A stretch of DNA of 64,000 bases from Aeoliella sp052161615. GTDB lineage: Bacteria; Planctomycetota; Planctomycetia; Pirellulales; Lacipirellulaceae. A program made the translations under genes and the position numbers. Below the pieces are notes generated by a model. It ran no database searches. It was not told the DNA's origin and saw nothing but the letters and a program-made list of their open reading frames with translations. Shown one piece after another: positions 33,998 to 42,081 of this stretch. How positions within the stretch are numbered: the stretch's first letter is position 1; every line of letters starts with the position of its first letter. The stretch is taken from contig NZ_CP197417.1 in NCBI RefSeq assembly GCF_052161615.1, forward strand, positions 868,001 through 932,000, given 5' to 3'.

Positions 33998-34669
33998 CTA
34001 CTCTTCGGCGTTCTCCAGGCACTCGGGGCCTTGATTCCTTACGTTATTGACATACTTGCTCTTCGGTTCTTCCAGCAGCTCCCCCTCGTAGGGAACCAGC
34101 AGCGATTCGAGATGCTTGTAATCCTCGAACGCGGGATCGAGCCATAGGTCAATCGCTTCGTCGTCGGGATCGGTGAGCGCCGGCATGCGGTTGTGAATGT
34201 GCTCGATGCTGGGGGCGGCGTCGGTCGTGATGATGGCGCAGGTTTCGAGCGGCTCGGCGAGCGGGGCGTCCTTCGGCCCCGACCACGATTCCCACAAGCC
34301 GTAGAACACCATGGGGCGACCATCGGGCATATGGATGTAGTGCGCCCGCTTGTCGTTCTTCGGCCCCGTCCATTCGTAGTAGCCATCGGCGAGGACGATG
34401 CACCGCCGCTTCTTAAACGCGGCGCGGAACGAAGGCTTGTCCGCTACCGAATCGGCGCGAGCGTTGAAGCACCGCACGGCACTTGAATTGTCTTTCGACC
34501 ACGAAGGGATCAGTCCCCAGCGCACCGCGGCCGGTTCGCGACCCGCTTTGAGAATCGGTACCGTGCTGGTGACTGCGACGTTGTAGCGCGGACCAAGCGT
34601 GTCGAGAAAGCCTTGCAGCTCGACCCAATAGTCGCGCGTAGCGGGACCGAAGACGTAGCGTCCGCACAT
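33998..34669 (-). CDS. SRAP family abasic-site DNA crosslinking protein (YedK/HMCES-like)
   Basis: A 223-residue protein. After removal of Met1, Cys2 of MCGRYVF is the catalytic residue that forms a stable thiazolidine link to abasic sites in single-stranded DNA. The other active-site residues are in place: Asn in CFNARAD, Glu in GYYEWTG and His in IHNRMPALT. WGLIPSW is the DNA-binding loop. The ATG at 34669 is fixed by the requirement for Cys at position 2. It stands alone, with no LexA box that I can identify. Confidence 0.95.
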   Translation of the reverse strand: MCGRYVFGPATRDYWVELQGFLDTLGPRYNVAVTSTVPILKAGREPAAVRWGLIPSWSKDNSSAVRCFNARADSVADKPSFRAAFKKRRCIVLADGYYEWTGPKNDKRAHYIHMPDGRPMVFYGLWESWSGPKDAPLAEPLETCAIITTDAAPSIEHIHNRMPALTDPDDEAIDLWLDPAFEDYKHLESLLVPYEGELLEEPKSKYVNNVRNQGPECLENAEE

Positions 34670-34720
34670 GATGCAGGAGAGGGCAGGGGGAGTGGAAAGC
34701 AAATGAGTATAGCAAAAGAA

Positions 34721-34766
34721 GAGTCCCCTCTCCCCGTCCCGGGTGAGGGACGGGGAGAGGGGACTC
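34721..34766 (-). terminator. Long perfect hairpin, likely terminator
   Basis: A 20-bp perfect stem (GAGTCCCCTCTCCCCGTCCC at 34721-34740 with its complement at 34747-34766) closes a six-base loop. On the minus strand it is followed by TTCTTTTGC, a short T-rich tract. It lies downstream of the Gly/Asn-rich protein gene and just before the SRAP gene, where termination of the upstream transcript makes sense. A smaller hairpin ATACCGC/GCGGTAT at 34845-34862 is nearer to the stop codon. Confidence 0.7.
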
Positions 34767-34878
34767 AATGCCTCGAACTCCGTGAATAAAAACGGCAGCC
34801 TGGAACAGGGGCTTGGTGCGGAATCCACCTGTCCAGGCTGCCTGATACCGCTTTCGCGGTATTTATCGATGTGCGTTC

Positions 34879-36162
34879 TTAGCTGCCCGAGCCACCACCG
34901 CCACCCGCGCCACCAGCCCCGCCACTTCCACCAGCACCACCTCCGGCACCACCCGTGCCCGCTCCTCCGGTTCCGCCACCCGCGGGGGCAACTCCACCGC
35001 CGTTCCCGGGTGAATTACCCGGGAACGGCACGGGTACCGTACTCGGATCTCTCGGCGCCCCCGCTCTTGGATTTGGATTGCGGGGCTGGGTGCCTGTGTT
35101 GCTATTGCCACGGCGGTTGCCAGTATTGTTGTTCCCGGGCGCGGCACTGCCGTTGTTATTGTTGTTGTTCATATTGGGGTTGGTGTTGTCGTCGAGGTCA
35201 CCCGAGGTGCCACCCGGGCCGTTGTTGGGCGGGCCACTGGTCCCCGACCCGGGAGCAGTGGGTTGGGGTAGACCAACTCCACTACCTTGTCCCGCACCCT
35301 GTGGCAGTCCCACACCCGAACCAGGATTGGGGCTTCCGGGAGTACCGGTATTGGGGCCCGTCGGGTTCGCGGCTTGTTGTGCACCCGTATCGATATCTTC
35401 CGCCGAGCGAAGGAAGTCGTTGTCGTTGAACTCAAATGGGTTGCCCTGCATCTCTTGCAACTGCTGCCGCTGGCGATCGGTCAGGATGCGATCGAGGTCG
35501 GCTTGCGTTTGTTGACGCAGGTCGTTGAACGCTCGGCGTCGCTCCTCGGGATCGCCCGTAAAGCGACTGAGCTCGTCCATCCGTGCGTTGTAGTTGCCTT
35601 GCAAGCGGTCGATGTATCCAAGCTGACGATCGTCAAACCCGAAGTACTCGACGTAACCCGGATCGCTGAATGCGTTGATCCCTTGGTACTGCGTATTGAG
35701 TTGCTGATAACGCTGCCGCTGCGTGTCGTTCATATAACGCGACGCGTACTCTTCCATGTCGCGGTTGTAGTTGGCGCGAAGATCCTTTGCGAGTTCGGCC
35801 TGCTCTTCGGCGGCTTGCTCCTCCGCGGTGCGACCCGCTTCGAGCTTCGCCTGGTTCTCTTTGTAGCGTTGCCACACAAGGGCATAGTTGTCGTAAAGCG
35901 GACCAACTTCCCGCTCTTGAATGCCAAGCTCGGCGCGCACCGAGTCTTCGAGGAACCAAGGCTTCTCTTGGGGTTCGTTGCTCCACGAACGCGGCGTGAT
36001 TCGCTCCTGTTGGCGTGCTTCCGCGCGGCCCGTGGGGGATGCCGAGTGGCCAACACCTGACCCCTTATCGAGATCGGGCGAGCCTTGTGCGAGGGACGTG
36101 GTTGGCAGAGCGATCAGCAAGCTGGTCGCTGCAAATCCAGAGATAAGTTTTGCCCGACGCAT
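34879..36162 (-). CDS. Exported protein with Gly/Asn/Pro-rich C-terminal tail
   Basis: A 427-residue protein not assignable to a named family. A signal peptide (KLISGFAATSLLIALPTTSLAQ) precedes a charged helical region, about residues 55-240, rich in Gln, Arg and Glu (RYKENQAKLEAGRTAEEQAAEEQAE; QADLDRILTDRQRQQLQEMQ), which resembles the periplasmic helical repressor-type LTxxQ proteins. From about residue 250 it is low complexity: Pro/Gly/Thr/Asn repeats, an Asn run, then near-continuous Gly with Ala and Ser. Such tails can be flexible surface or matrix elements. The start at 36162 follows AAGGAAC. Confidence 0.75.
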   Translation of the reverse strand: MRRAKLISGFAATSLLIALPTTSLAQGSPDLDKGSGVGHSASPTGRAEARQQERITPRSWSNEPQEKPWFLEDSVRAELGIQEREVGPLYDNYALVWQRYKENQAKLEAGRTAEEQAAEEQAELAKDLRANYNRDMEEYASRYMNDTQRQRYQQLNTQYQGINAFSDPGYVEYFGFDDRQLGYIDRLQGNYNARMDELSRFTGDPEERRRAFNDLRQQTQADLDRILTDRQRQQLQEMQGNPFEFNDNDFLRSAEDIDTGAQQAANPTGPNTGTPGSPNPGSGVGLPQGAGQGSGVGLPQPTAPGSGTSGPPNNGPGGTSGDLDDNTNPNMNNNNNNGSAAPGNNNTGNRRGNSNTGTQPRNPNPRAGAPRDPSTVPVPFPGNSPGNGGGVAPAGGGTGGAGTGGAGGGAGGSGGAGGAGGGGGSGS

Positions 36163-36296
36163 GACGTTGTTCCTTGTTTCGTTGACGAGTGACTGAGTGC
36201 GTGTCACACTCAGTTGTCTGAGAAACCAGAAAAGCAAACGCTATGCCAGAACGAAGAAACTCGGGAGGTCCCGAGCAGGGCGAGGTGCCAGAACAA

Positions 36297-36563
36297 CTAC
36301 TTAGAGAGCACGTCGTTGAACGTATCGCGCAGCTCTTCCGAGGAGACATCGCGGAGCGACTTGCCTCGTCTGTCGAGCTTCTCGGTCACGCGAATTACCG
36401 TCTCACGCATGACACTATGCGTTTCCTCCGAGCCCCCAGCGAGCACAAAGTCCTTCGACCGAGTGAGCCGGGTGTGGCCATCGCTGCCATCGAGCGCTAG
36501 CCCCAACAGTGCGGGGCCCTGGCCAGGTTGAGACTGGGATTGGGGAAGGCGATTCTTGGACAT
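36297..36563 (-). CDS. Small hypothetical protein
   Basis: An 88-residue soluble protein I do not recognise. The N-terminal third is Gln/Pro-rich (PQSQSQPGQGP); the remainder (TRSKDFVLAGGSEETHSVMRETVIRVTEKLDRRGKSLRDVSSEELRD) is a helical stretch that looks like a small conserved domain. The frame is open further upstream, but only the ATG at 36563 gives a clean start. It sits between the Gly/Asn-rich protein gene and the FHA gene on the same strand. Confidence 0.55.
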   Translation of the reverse strand: MSKNRLPQSQSQPGQGPALLGLALDGSDGHTRLTRSKDFVLAGGSEETHSVMRETVIRVTEKLDRRGKSLRDVSSEELRDTFNDVLSK

Positions 36564-36694
36564 GATGGTGGGGACGCTGGTCAGAAAGAAATCAGTACGA
36601 TAGGTCGCCGCGCACCAGCGGCGACCTGCACCAATATCGTACGCAGCGGTGGCGCAAAGACCACCCCGATTGGCATCGATTCCGCCTGGCACTG

Positions 36695-37372
36695 TTAACG
36701 CCGGCGGGTCATCTCGCGAAGAATATCGGCCGCCGCTTCGCGACTGTCCTTGGTCGTCTTCTTCGGCACCGGAGGAAGCTTGCCGTAGGACTTCTTGGAC
36801 TTGTCCTTCGACTCCTCGGCCACCTCTTCGGTCGTCTCGGCAGTCTCGTCGGATTCGGTCGTAGCGGCTACGGGAAGTTTAGGGATGTCGGAGATGGTAC
36901 GCGTCTCGTCCATGCGGAACGACTGCGTGTCGCGCGATGCCGCCGAGGTGGCGGGGTCGGGTCCGATCAGCCAGCGGCTGATGTCGTCTTCCATCACCGC
37001 CGAGTCGTCGGGGTTCGCCGCCGCGGTGCGAGAGACCGCTTCGCCAATGCTGGCGACCTTCGGCTTCTTCGTGCGGTTGATGTCCTGCCCGAGGTCGATA
37101 CGGAACTCGAGCGAGCCCACGCGCAGTTTATCGCCACTCTTGAGCAGCGTTTCGGCTTCGATGCGATTGTCGTTCACCCAGGTGCCATTGCGGCTACCGA
37201 GATCGCGAACCTTGAGCCCCTCCTCGCCGCGCACGATGGCGCAGTGATGCCGGCTGATCGCCTCGCTGCCGGCGCGTAGTGTGCAATCACTCGCCCGACC
37301 GATGACGAACTTTTCCTTTTTCAGCGGGATTTCCGTCCCCGATTTGGCTCCTGCCAAGACAACTAACTTCAT
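36695..37372 (-). CDS. FHA domain protein
   Basis: A 225-residue protein with an N-terminal forkhead-associated domain (residues 1-90) that binds phosphothreonine peptides: FVIGRASDCTLRAGSEAISRHHCAIV has the conserved Gly-Arg and Ser-x-x-His, and VRDLGSRNGTWVND the Asn-Gly pair. The rest is an acidic and basic low-complexity tail (ATTESDETAETTEEVAEESKD, then KKSYGKLPPVPKK) with Thr and Ser residues that could themselves be phosphorylated. The ATG at 37372 has a strong AGGAGA upstream. No kinase or phosphatase is adjacent; it would read out Ser/Thr kinase signalling. Confidence 0.92.
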   Translation of the reverse strand: MKLVVLAGAKSGTEIPLKKEKFVIGRASDCTLRAGSEAISRHHCAIVRGEEGLKVRDLGSRNGTWVNDNRIEAETLLKSGDKLRVGSLEFRIDLGQDINRTKKPKVASIGEAVSRTAAANPDDSAVMEDDISRWLIGPDPATSAASRDTQSFRMDETRTISDIPKLPVAATTESDETAETTEEVAEESKDKSKKSYGKLPPVPKKTTKDSREAAADILREMTRRR

Positions 37373-37774
37373 CGTCTTCTCCTGCCTCCTCCGCACCTGC
37401 TGTTATGAATGACTACAGCAAAATAGTCCGAATGGGGTGCACGTACGGATTTACAGAAAGTCGATTCCCATGGATGTCCACACGGATAAGGGTGACCACG
37501 GTGGGTCCCTGTGGAGTTTCATCGGCACAGCTTCGCCAGGTGGTTGATGATGATTGAGGTATAAGTACGAACCACCGAGCTAGCCAATACTGTAAATCTT
37601 AACTGGAACTCGTAAAGAGAGTTGAGAGGAAAATTCCAACTTTTCTACGACTGTACGAACTCAATGGGTTGCGGCAGCCGGCACTTTGCGCCAACACACA
37701 ACTCTTTTGCGCTAAAGCACGCTTATTGGTACCGCCTCGGACCCAGTTGGTCACAAGCGGGCAAACCGTGTGCC
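37373..37774. other. Intergenic stretch, nothing recognised
   Basis: Between the FHA gene start and the end of the lipoate-ligase gene. It is AT-richer than its surroundings between 37400 and 37700. No gene, repeat or terminator stands out to me; it should carry the FHA gene promoter at its left end. Confidence 0.4.
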
Positions 37775-38566
37775 TTAGCGCCGGGCGGTCCAAGCCGGCG
37801 AGGCGAACTTGGCCGCCGCGATGTCGGCGACGGCCCGGTACGCCTTCGGGGATAAGGGTTCGGCGGGGGTTAACCGCAGGGCCAACCGGCCGCCGAGGGA
37901 GCTAACCCATAATTCGCCGAGCTTTTCGGGGGTTATTCCCAAACCGGTTAGCTCCGCCAGACCCGGCAGTTCGGGCGCCCGTAATGACTGGCCCAAGAGC
38001 ACACCGCCATGCTGGACGACGGCTCCGTGATGCTTCCGCTGAGCGCTCCCGCAAATCTTGTGGGAGCCATCGCCGGTGAGGGGCTGTGGCTGCGCGGGAT
38101 CGATGAAGATCACATCCCCCTTAGCCCGGCGGAGAAAGCAAAGGAACGGCTCCCCCACGCCACGCCCCTGGGTCTCGGCATTGAGCGAGAATCGCCCCTC
38201 GCCGGGCGGGACAATTTGGCCCAACAGGTCCACCAGCGTCTCATGCGCCGCGTCGTAGAGCGCCTGGGTATCGCGGGCCAGCGGATGGCTGGCCGGGACG
38301 GCGAGCGTGTAGGTCAGCTCGCGATCGTGCACCAAAGCCCCACCCCCCGAAGCCCGCCGGACCACGGGGCAGTCGCTGCTACCGGCGTGCAAGCCACGAT
38401 CGCCCAGCTTCTGAAAGTACCCCAGCGACAGCGTCGGCGTGTCCCACTGATAGAACCGCAGCGTCATCACCCCATCCCTCAGCGCCCGCCCCAACAGCCA
38501 CTCATCCACCGCCATGTTCCAGGACCCCGTCTGCGGCGGGTCGATCATGAGTTGGCAGTCGGTCAT
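37775..38566 (-). CDS. Lipoate-protein ligase A/B family protein
   Basis: A 263-residue member of the biotin/lipoate ligase fold. The substrate-binding motif RRASGGGALVHD spans residues 70-81 and the catalytic Lys170 lies in HKICGSAQRKHHGAVVQHGGVLL, both as in LplA-type enzymes; a C-terminal helical domain is short. It should attach lipoyl or octanoyl groups to acceptor proteins. It lies on the same strand as gcvT-gcvH-gcvPA-gcvPB about 1.3 kb downstream, so GcvH Lys66 is the obvious target. Whether it uses free lipoate or transfers octanoate is not decidable from the sequence. Confidence 0.88.
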   Translation of the reverse strand: MTDCQLMIDPPQTGSWNMAVDEWLLGRALRDGVMTLRFYQWDTPTLSLGYFQKLGDRGLHAGSSDCPVVRRASGGGALVHDRELTYTLAVPASHPLARDTQALYDAAHETLVDLLGQIVPPGEGRFSLNAETQGRGVGEPFLCFLRRAKGDVIFIDPAQPQPLTGDGSHKICGSAQRKHHGAVVQHGGVLLGQSLRAPELPGLAELTGLGITPEKLGELWVSSLGGRLALRLTPAEPLSPKAYRAVADIAAAKFASPAWTARR

Positions 38567-38573
38567 GGGGATG

Positions 38574-38618
38574 TCACGCAGAGACGCGGAGGGAATGGGG
38601 ACGCGGATGGAGGTTGGC
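38574..38618. repeat. TCACGCAGAGACGC repeat, copy 1
   Basis: TCACGCAGAGACGCGGAGG followed by GGGAATGGGGACGCGGATGG. A similar block is at 39098-39144 in the same orientation. The two copies bracket the small zinc-ribbon protein gene between the lipoate ligase and gcvPB. Confidence 0.7.
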
Positions 38619-38642
38619 TACAGGCGAGAGAGTGTAGAATGC

Positions 38643-38975
38643 CTAATGCCAGTCAGAACCACAATGGAGGCACTGCTTGGCGAAGGCGGAACGCAATGCT
38701 TTGCCGCAGTTGGGGCATGGTGTCTCTCTTGGCTTAGGCCACTGGGAATGTTCCTCGGGCCAGCGTTCGGGTTCGGAAACACCCAGTCCGCTCAACTCCA
38801 GAGCAGCTCTGATGTCTGGATGAACGTCTTCGACATCCCAAGTGTCCATATCCTCGGCGGCAAAGCTCTCCAAAATGCGAGCAGTGAATTCAATCCTCTC
38901 TTCGGAGTCAGGGATGTGCTTCACAATCAGCGGCCAAATCTCTAGAAAGAGCGCGCTACCCGTTCTCCAAGACAT
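38643..38975 (-). CDS. Small protein with C-terminal zinc ribbon
   Basis: About 110 residues. The N-terminal part is helical (ALFLEIWPLIVKHIPDSEERIEFTARILESF) with an acidic segment that resembles proteins of tens of residues found with unknown partners; the C-terminus CPNCGKALRSAFAKQCLHCG holds two Cys-x2-Cys knuckles and should bind one zinc. The ATG at 38975 is favoured because GGAG lies six bases upstream; an ATG at 38981 and a TTG at 38993 are alternatives. It sits between two copies of a short repeat inside the glycine cleavage cluster. Function unknown. Confidence 0.65.
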   Translation of the reverse strand: MSWRTGSALFLEIWPLIVKHIPDSEERIEFTARILESFAAEDMDTWDVEDVHPDIRAALELSGLGVSEPERWPEEHSQWPKPRETPCPNCGKALRSAFAKQCLHCGSDWH

Positions 38976-39097
38976 CGCCATCTCCGAAAACAAAGATCCG
39001 TTGTGTGCCCATCAACTAATTTGAACGTACGGGCATTGTAGCGAATCCAGTTGCGTCTTCGCGGCACTTGGCCATATCTTCCAGCGGGCCTGTTTTC

Positions 39098-39144
39098 TCA
39101 CGCAGAGACGCAGAGACGGCGGCGGGAATGCGAACGTGGATTGG
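39098..39144. repeat. TCACGCAGAGACGC repeat, copy 2
   Basis: TCACGCAGAGACGCAGAGACG followed by GGGAATGCGAACGTGGATTGG, matching the block at 38574-38618 with substitutions. Direct orientation. Confidence 0.7.
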
Positions 39145-39181
39145 ACAGAACGTACGTGGATGAGGTGGAAACACATCCGAG

Positions 39182-39661
39182 TTATGCATCGCGTTCACCA
39201 TAGCCGACGTGATAGAACCAGTCGATTGAGTCGAATCGCTCGGCAACGTGCAGCATTGTGCCCTGAGCTTTGGAGCTACCGTAAGGTTCACGTCTGCATC
39301 CGGTACCCGTGTGCTCACCGAGTCGCAATTCAATCCAACTAACGAAGTCAAAATTTGGAGACAGCTGGATGCAGAAGTGAATGGGCGTTAGCGTTTGGTC
39401 GGAAATGAAAATCGCCAGCCCTAGCAGTTCGGCTTCGCGGTCTCCAATCTTGCGGAAGAATCGAGGATAGATGCCATCCAAGGCCTCACCCCTCCATTCG
39501 GCGTGAACTTCGCGCAACACTTCTGGAAGAAACCACTCGAAAGACACCATCAAGTCGCCGGCGGTGAGCTGGTCGCCGAGGGATTCGCCAACGGAATGCT
39601 CTCGGAGAAGCGGCCCAAGTCTTTCGCAAACACGTTGCTCAGGAATTGAGATTTCAGCCAA
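39182..39661 (-). CDS. Hypothetical protein
   Basis: A 159-residue soluble protein of no family I know. It has an acidic helical N-terminus (VCERLGPLLREHSVGESLGDQLTAGDLMVSFEWFLPEVLRE), a strand-rich middle (ELLGLAIFISDQTLTPIHFCIQLSPNFDFVSWIELRLGE) and a C-terminal FDSIDWFYHVGYG. The start is a TTG with GAGG about ten bases upstream and no in-frame ATG above it, so the true start may be lost or weak. It lies between a TCACGCAGAG repeat and the TTCCCACGC hairpin cluster, inside the interval that separates gcvPB from the lipoate ligase. Confidence 0.6.
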   Translation of the reverse strand: MAEISIPEQRVCERLGPLLREHSVGESLGDQLTAGDLMVSFEWFLPEVLREVHAEWRGEALDGIYPRFFRKIGDREAELLGLAIFISDQTLTPIHFCIQLSPNFDFVSWIELRLGEHTGTGCRREPYGSSKAQGTMLHVAERFDSIDWFYHVGYGERDA

Positions 39662-39743
39662 ATCCGCAACCTCAGCAGTTATGACGAAAATAGCCGTCGG
39701 GCTAGTCCGCAGCTTTTAACTGCGTTGTCGTCCTTCCCTCCTC

Positions 39744-39868
39744 GTTCCCACGCTCCGCGTGGGAATGCATGCCCGGCCGCTCTGCGGCCAATGACCTAAC
39801 ACTAGCTTTCAACAACTTCGGGACCGCGGAGCGGTCATCCATTGTGTTCCCACGCGGAGCGTGGGAAC
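39744..39868. repeat. TTCCCACGC hairpin cluster, BIME-like
   Basis: Four triloop hairpins in mirror order: TTCCCACGC/GCGTGGGAA with TCC loop (39745-39765), GGCCGC/GCGGCC with TCT loop (39775-39789), GACCGC/GCGGTC with GGA loop (39822-39836) and GTTCCCACGC/GCGTGGGAAC with GGA loop (39846-39868). The second half is the inverse of the first. It lies 11 bases downstream of the gcvPB stop codon. Confidence 0.9.
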
Positions 39869-39879
39869 AAGTTGTTTGA

Positions 39880-41352
39880 TTACATACAAGCCAAGCAAGG
39901 ATTCCGCGCCGCCGCCACTTCGTTCGGCCGGCTGACGCGGGTCGTGTGGGGGGCGTCTTGCAGGATGCCGGGGTCTTCTTCCGTGATGCGGAACAGCACT
40001 TCGGCGAAGGCGTCGAGCGTGTCTTTGCTTTCGGTTTCGGTCGGCTCGATCATGATCGATTCCTTGACCGTCAGCGGGAAGTAAACCGTCGGGGCGTGGA
40101 AGCCAAAGTCGAGTAGCCGCTTGGCGATGTCCATCGCGGAGATGCCCCGCTCGCTCTTGAGCTTCGAAGCCGTGGCGACGAACTCGTGCATGCAGCGGTC
40201 CCCCTGCGGCACCGGCAGGAAGTGCTTCACGCGGGCGAGCAGGTAGTTGGCGTTCAATACGGCGTTCTCGCTCACCTCGCGCAGGCCCTGCGGACCATGG
40301 GTGCGAATGTAGCAGTACGCCCGCAGCAACACGCCCGTGTTGCCGAAGAACGCCCGCATCTTGCCGATGGACTTCTCGGGGGTTACCAGCGAGTAATAGG
40401 CATCGGTTTCGCCGTCGTGGGTCGTTTCCGACTTCGCCACCACCGGGCCGGGCAGGTAGGGGGCGAGCTTCTCCACCACGCAGATGGGACCCGCGCCGGG
40501 GCCACCACCGCCGTGGGGGCCGCTGAAGGTCTTGTGCGGGTTGTAGTGCTGCATGTCGGCGCCAAAGTCGCCGGGGCGGGTGATGCCGAGGATGGCGTTC
40601 ATGTTCGCGCCGTCGAGATAGATCAAGCCACCGCGAGCGTGCACCTCGTCGGCGAGCTTGCGCATGTGCGACTCGAAGATGCCGACCGTGTTGGGGTTGG
40701 TGATCATGAACACGGCAATGTCGTCATCGAGCTTCGCGTGGAAGTCGTCCATGTCGACGCCGCCGTCGAGGTTGGTCTTCACGGTCACCGTGTCAAACCC
40801 GGCCATCGCCGCGCTCGCCGGGTTGGTGCCGTGGGCGTTGTCGGGCACCAGCACCTTGCGGCGATGGTCCTCGCCCATGTCCTTGAAGTAGGCCGCGGCC
40901 ACCAAGAGCGCCGCCAGCTCGCCATGCGCGCCGGCCGCGGGTTGGAGGCTGCACGCTTCGAGGCCCGAGATCTCCTTGAGGATCTCCTGCATCTCGAACA
41001 GCATCTCGAGCATGCCCTGCTTGGTTTCGTCGGGCTGGTAGGGATGCACTTCGGCGAAGCCCGGCATAGCAGCCGCCCGCTCGTTCCGCTTGGGGTTGTA
41101 CTTCATCGTGCAACTACCGAGCGGGTAGAAGTGCGTGTCGACGCTCATGTTGAGCTGCGACAGATTCACAAAGTGCCGCACCACCTGGGGCTCGGTCACT
41201 TCCGGCAGCGCCGGCGGCGCGGTCGCGAGCATCCCCGCGGGCAGCAGCACCGAAGCGTCGGACGCCGGCACATCGCACTCCGGCAGCACCGCCCCCCGGC
41301 AACCAGGACGCGAGAGATCGAAAATCAACTTGGTATCGCGAGTGTTTCTCAT
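39880..41352 (-). CDS. gcvPB: Glycine dehydrogenase (decarboxylating) subunit 2
   Basis: The 490-residue C-terminal half of a two-subunit P protein. It binds pyridoxal phosphate, decarboxylates glycine and passes the aminomethyl group to lipoyl-GcvH. The PLP Lys is in NPHKTFSGPHGGGGPG near residue 274; PLGSCTMKYNPKRNERAA and NPNTVGIFE are other family landmarks. Both halves are present in the window, so the enzyme should be complete. The gene follows gcvPA on the same strand, but about 730 bases with a small gene and repeats separate them. Confidence 0.96.
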   Translation of the reverse strand: MRNTRDTKLIFDLSRPGCRGAVLPECDVPASDASVLLPAGMLATAPPALPEVTEPQVVRHFVNLSQLNMSVDTHFYPLGSCTMKYNPKRNERAAAMPGFAEVHPYQPDETKQGMLEMLFEMQEILKEISGLEACSLQPAAGAHGELAALLVAAAYFKDMGEDHRRKVLVPDNAHGTNPASAAMAGFDTVTVKTNLDGGVDMDDFHAKLDDDIAVFMITNPNTVGIFESHMRKLADEVHARGGLIYLDGANMNAILGITRPGDFGADMQHYNPHKTFSGPHGGGGPGAGPICVVEKLAPYLPGPVVAKSETTHDGETDAYYSLVTPEKSIGKMRAFFGNTGVLLRAYCYIRTHGPQGLREVSENAVLNANYLLARVKHFLPVPQGDRCMHEFVATASKLKSERGISAMDIAKRLLDFGFHAPTVYFPLTVKESIMIEPTETESKDTLDAFAEVLFRITEEDPGILQDAPHTTRVSRPNEVAAARNPCLACM

Positions 41353-41440
41353 TGCAGCGGGGGTTTGAGTGTTTTAGGCGAGCCGGGAGCGCCCCTTCGC
41401 AGGAAAGCGGCGACCGGAGTGTGTTTTAGTTTTTGTTTAC

Positions 41441-41466
41441 CACAGAGGGCACGGAGGTCACGGAGA
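41441..41466. repeat. CACAGAGNNCACGGAGG repeat, forward copy
   Basis: ACCACAGAGGGCACGGAGG followed by TCACGGAGA. The inverse of this motif is at 41780-41812 (CTCCGTG, CTCTCTGTGGT). The two enclose the small DUF4177-like gene as inverted copies. Confidence 0.7.
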
Positions 41467-41670
41467 GGATTTGGGGCGTGTGAAGTACAAGAAGTGGGAC
41501 CCATCTTGGGTCGGAGCAACGGCGGTGAGTTCCCAACCCTTCTTCCCTAGCCTGTTTGCTTCCCTGTAATCAAGAGTGCCGGCAGCTTGACTAATTACTT
41601 CATACTCCCACTGCGTCACCACTGGTGCGACTGCTTGTTGCTCCTCAGCGCGGCTCGTTTGATAACTCAC
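41458..41670 (-). CDS. DUF4177-like small protein, probably frameshifted at the start
   Basis: The readable 70-residue frame ends with VTQWEYEVISQAAG, EANRLGKKGWELTAVAP and FLYFTRPK, the WEY...GWEL pattern of DUF4177-like proteins. It begins at a GTG right after a hydrophobic stretch that is in frame but has no start codon (FFWAVALLVGLGIV). One frame over, an ATG at 41728 with GAGG upstream reads MLGKQRIF up to a run of seven A (T on the coding strand, 41703-41709). Losing one base there would give an 89-residue protein with a proper N-terminal membrane anchor. So the gene is probably shifted in this homopolymer, by mutation or sequencing error. Confidence 0.65.
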   Translation of the reverse strand: MSYQTSRAEEQQAVAPVVTQWEYEVISQAAGTLDYREANRLGKKGWELTAVAPTQDGSHFLYFTRPKSSP

Positions 41671-41728
41671 AATGCCGAGGCCGACGAGGAGGGCAACCGC
41701 CCAAAAAAATTCGTTGTTTACCGAGCAT

Positions 41729-42081
41729 GCCTGAGTCCTCGCGATGAAAGTGGGGGATTTTGAAACCGAGGCTTCTCCTCCGTGTCTCTCTGTGCTCTCT
41801 GTGGTTCAATCCGTTGAAGAAAGGTGGCTGAGTGCGGCTTGGTTGCGGTCTCGGCGTTGCTCCGGCTAGTGGAACGTGTTCTCCTCGACCGCTATCTCTT
41901 GCTTGCTTCCAACCCAGGGTGGCGCGGCGGCTCGTACCTCGCCTTCGCTTACCCTGGGCTATCCTATTTCGCCCCTTCGGGGCTGTTCTCGTCGTGTCCG
42001 TCGTTTCGTTGTGGTTCCTTTACTCCGGTCGCTGCTTTTCTGGGAAGGGGCGCTCCCGGCTCGCCTTAGTTTACGCTCGCC
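41729..42081. other. Intergenic stretch with repeats between gcvPA and small gene
   Basis: Contains an inverted CACAGAG-type copy (41780-41812) and a diverged third copy of the 180-bp repeat (about 41840-41990: TTGCGGTCTCGGCG, CTCCTCGACCGCTATCTC, AACCCAGGGTGGCGCG, TACCCTGGGCTATC, CCCCTTCGGGGCTG). No gene. Confidence 0.75.

Noticed and set aside
40186..41550. 454-codon open frame antisense to gcvPB
   Set aside because: Mirror of a conserved gene; no motif and typical shadow composition.
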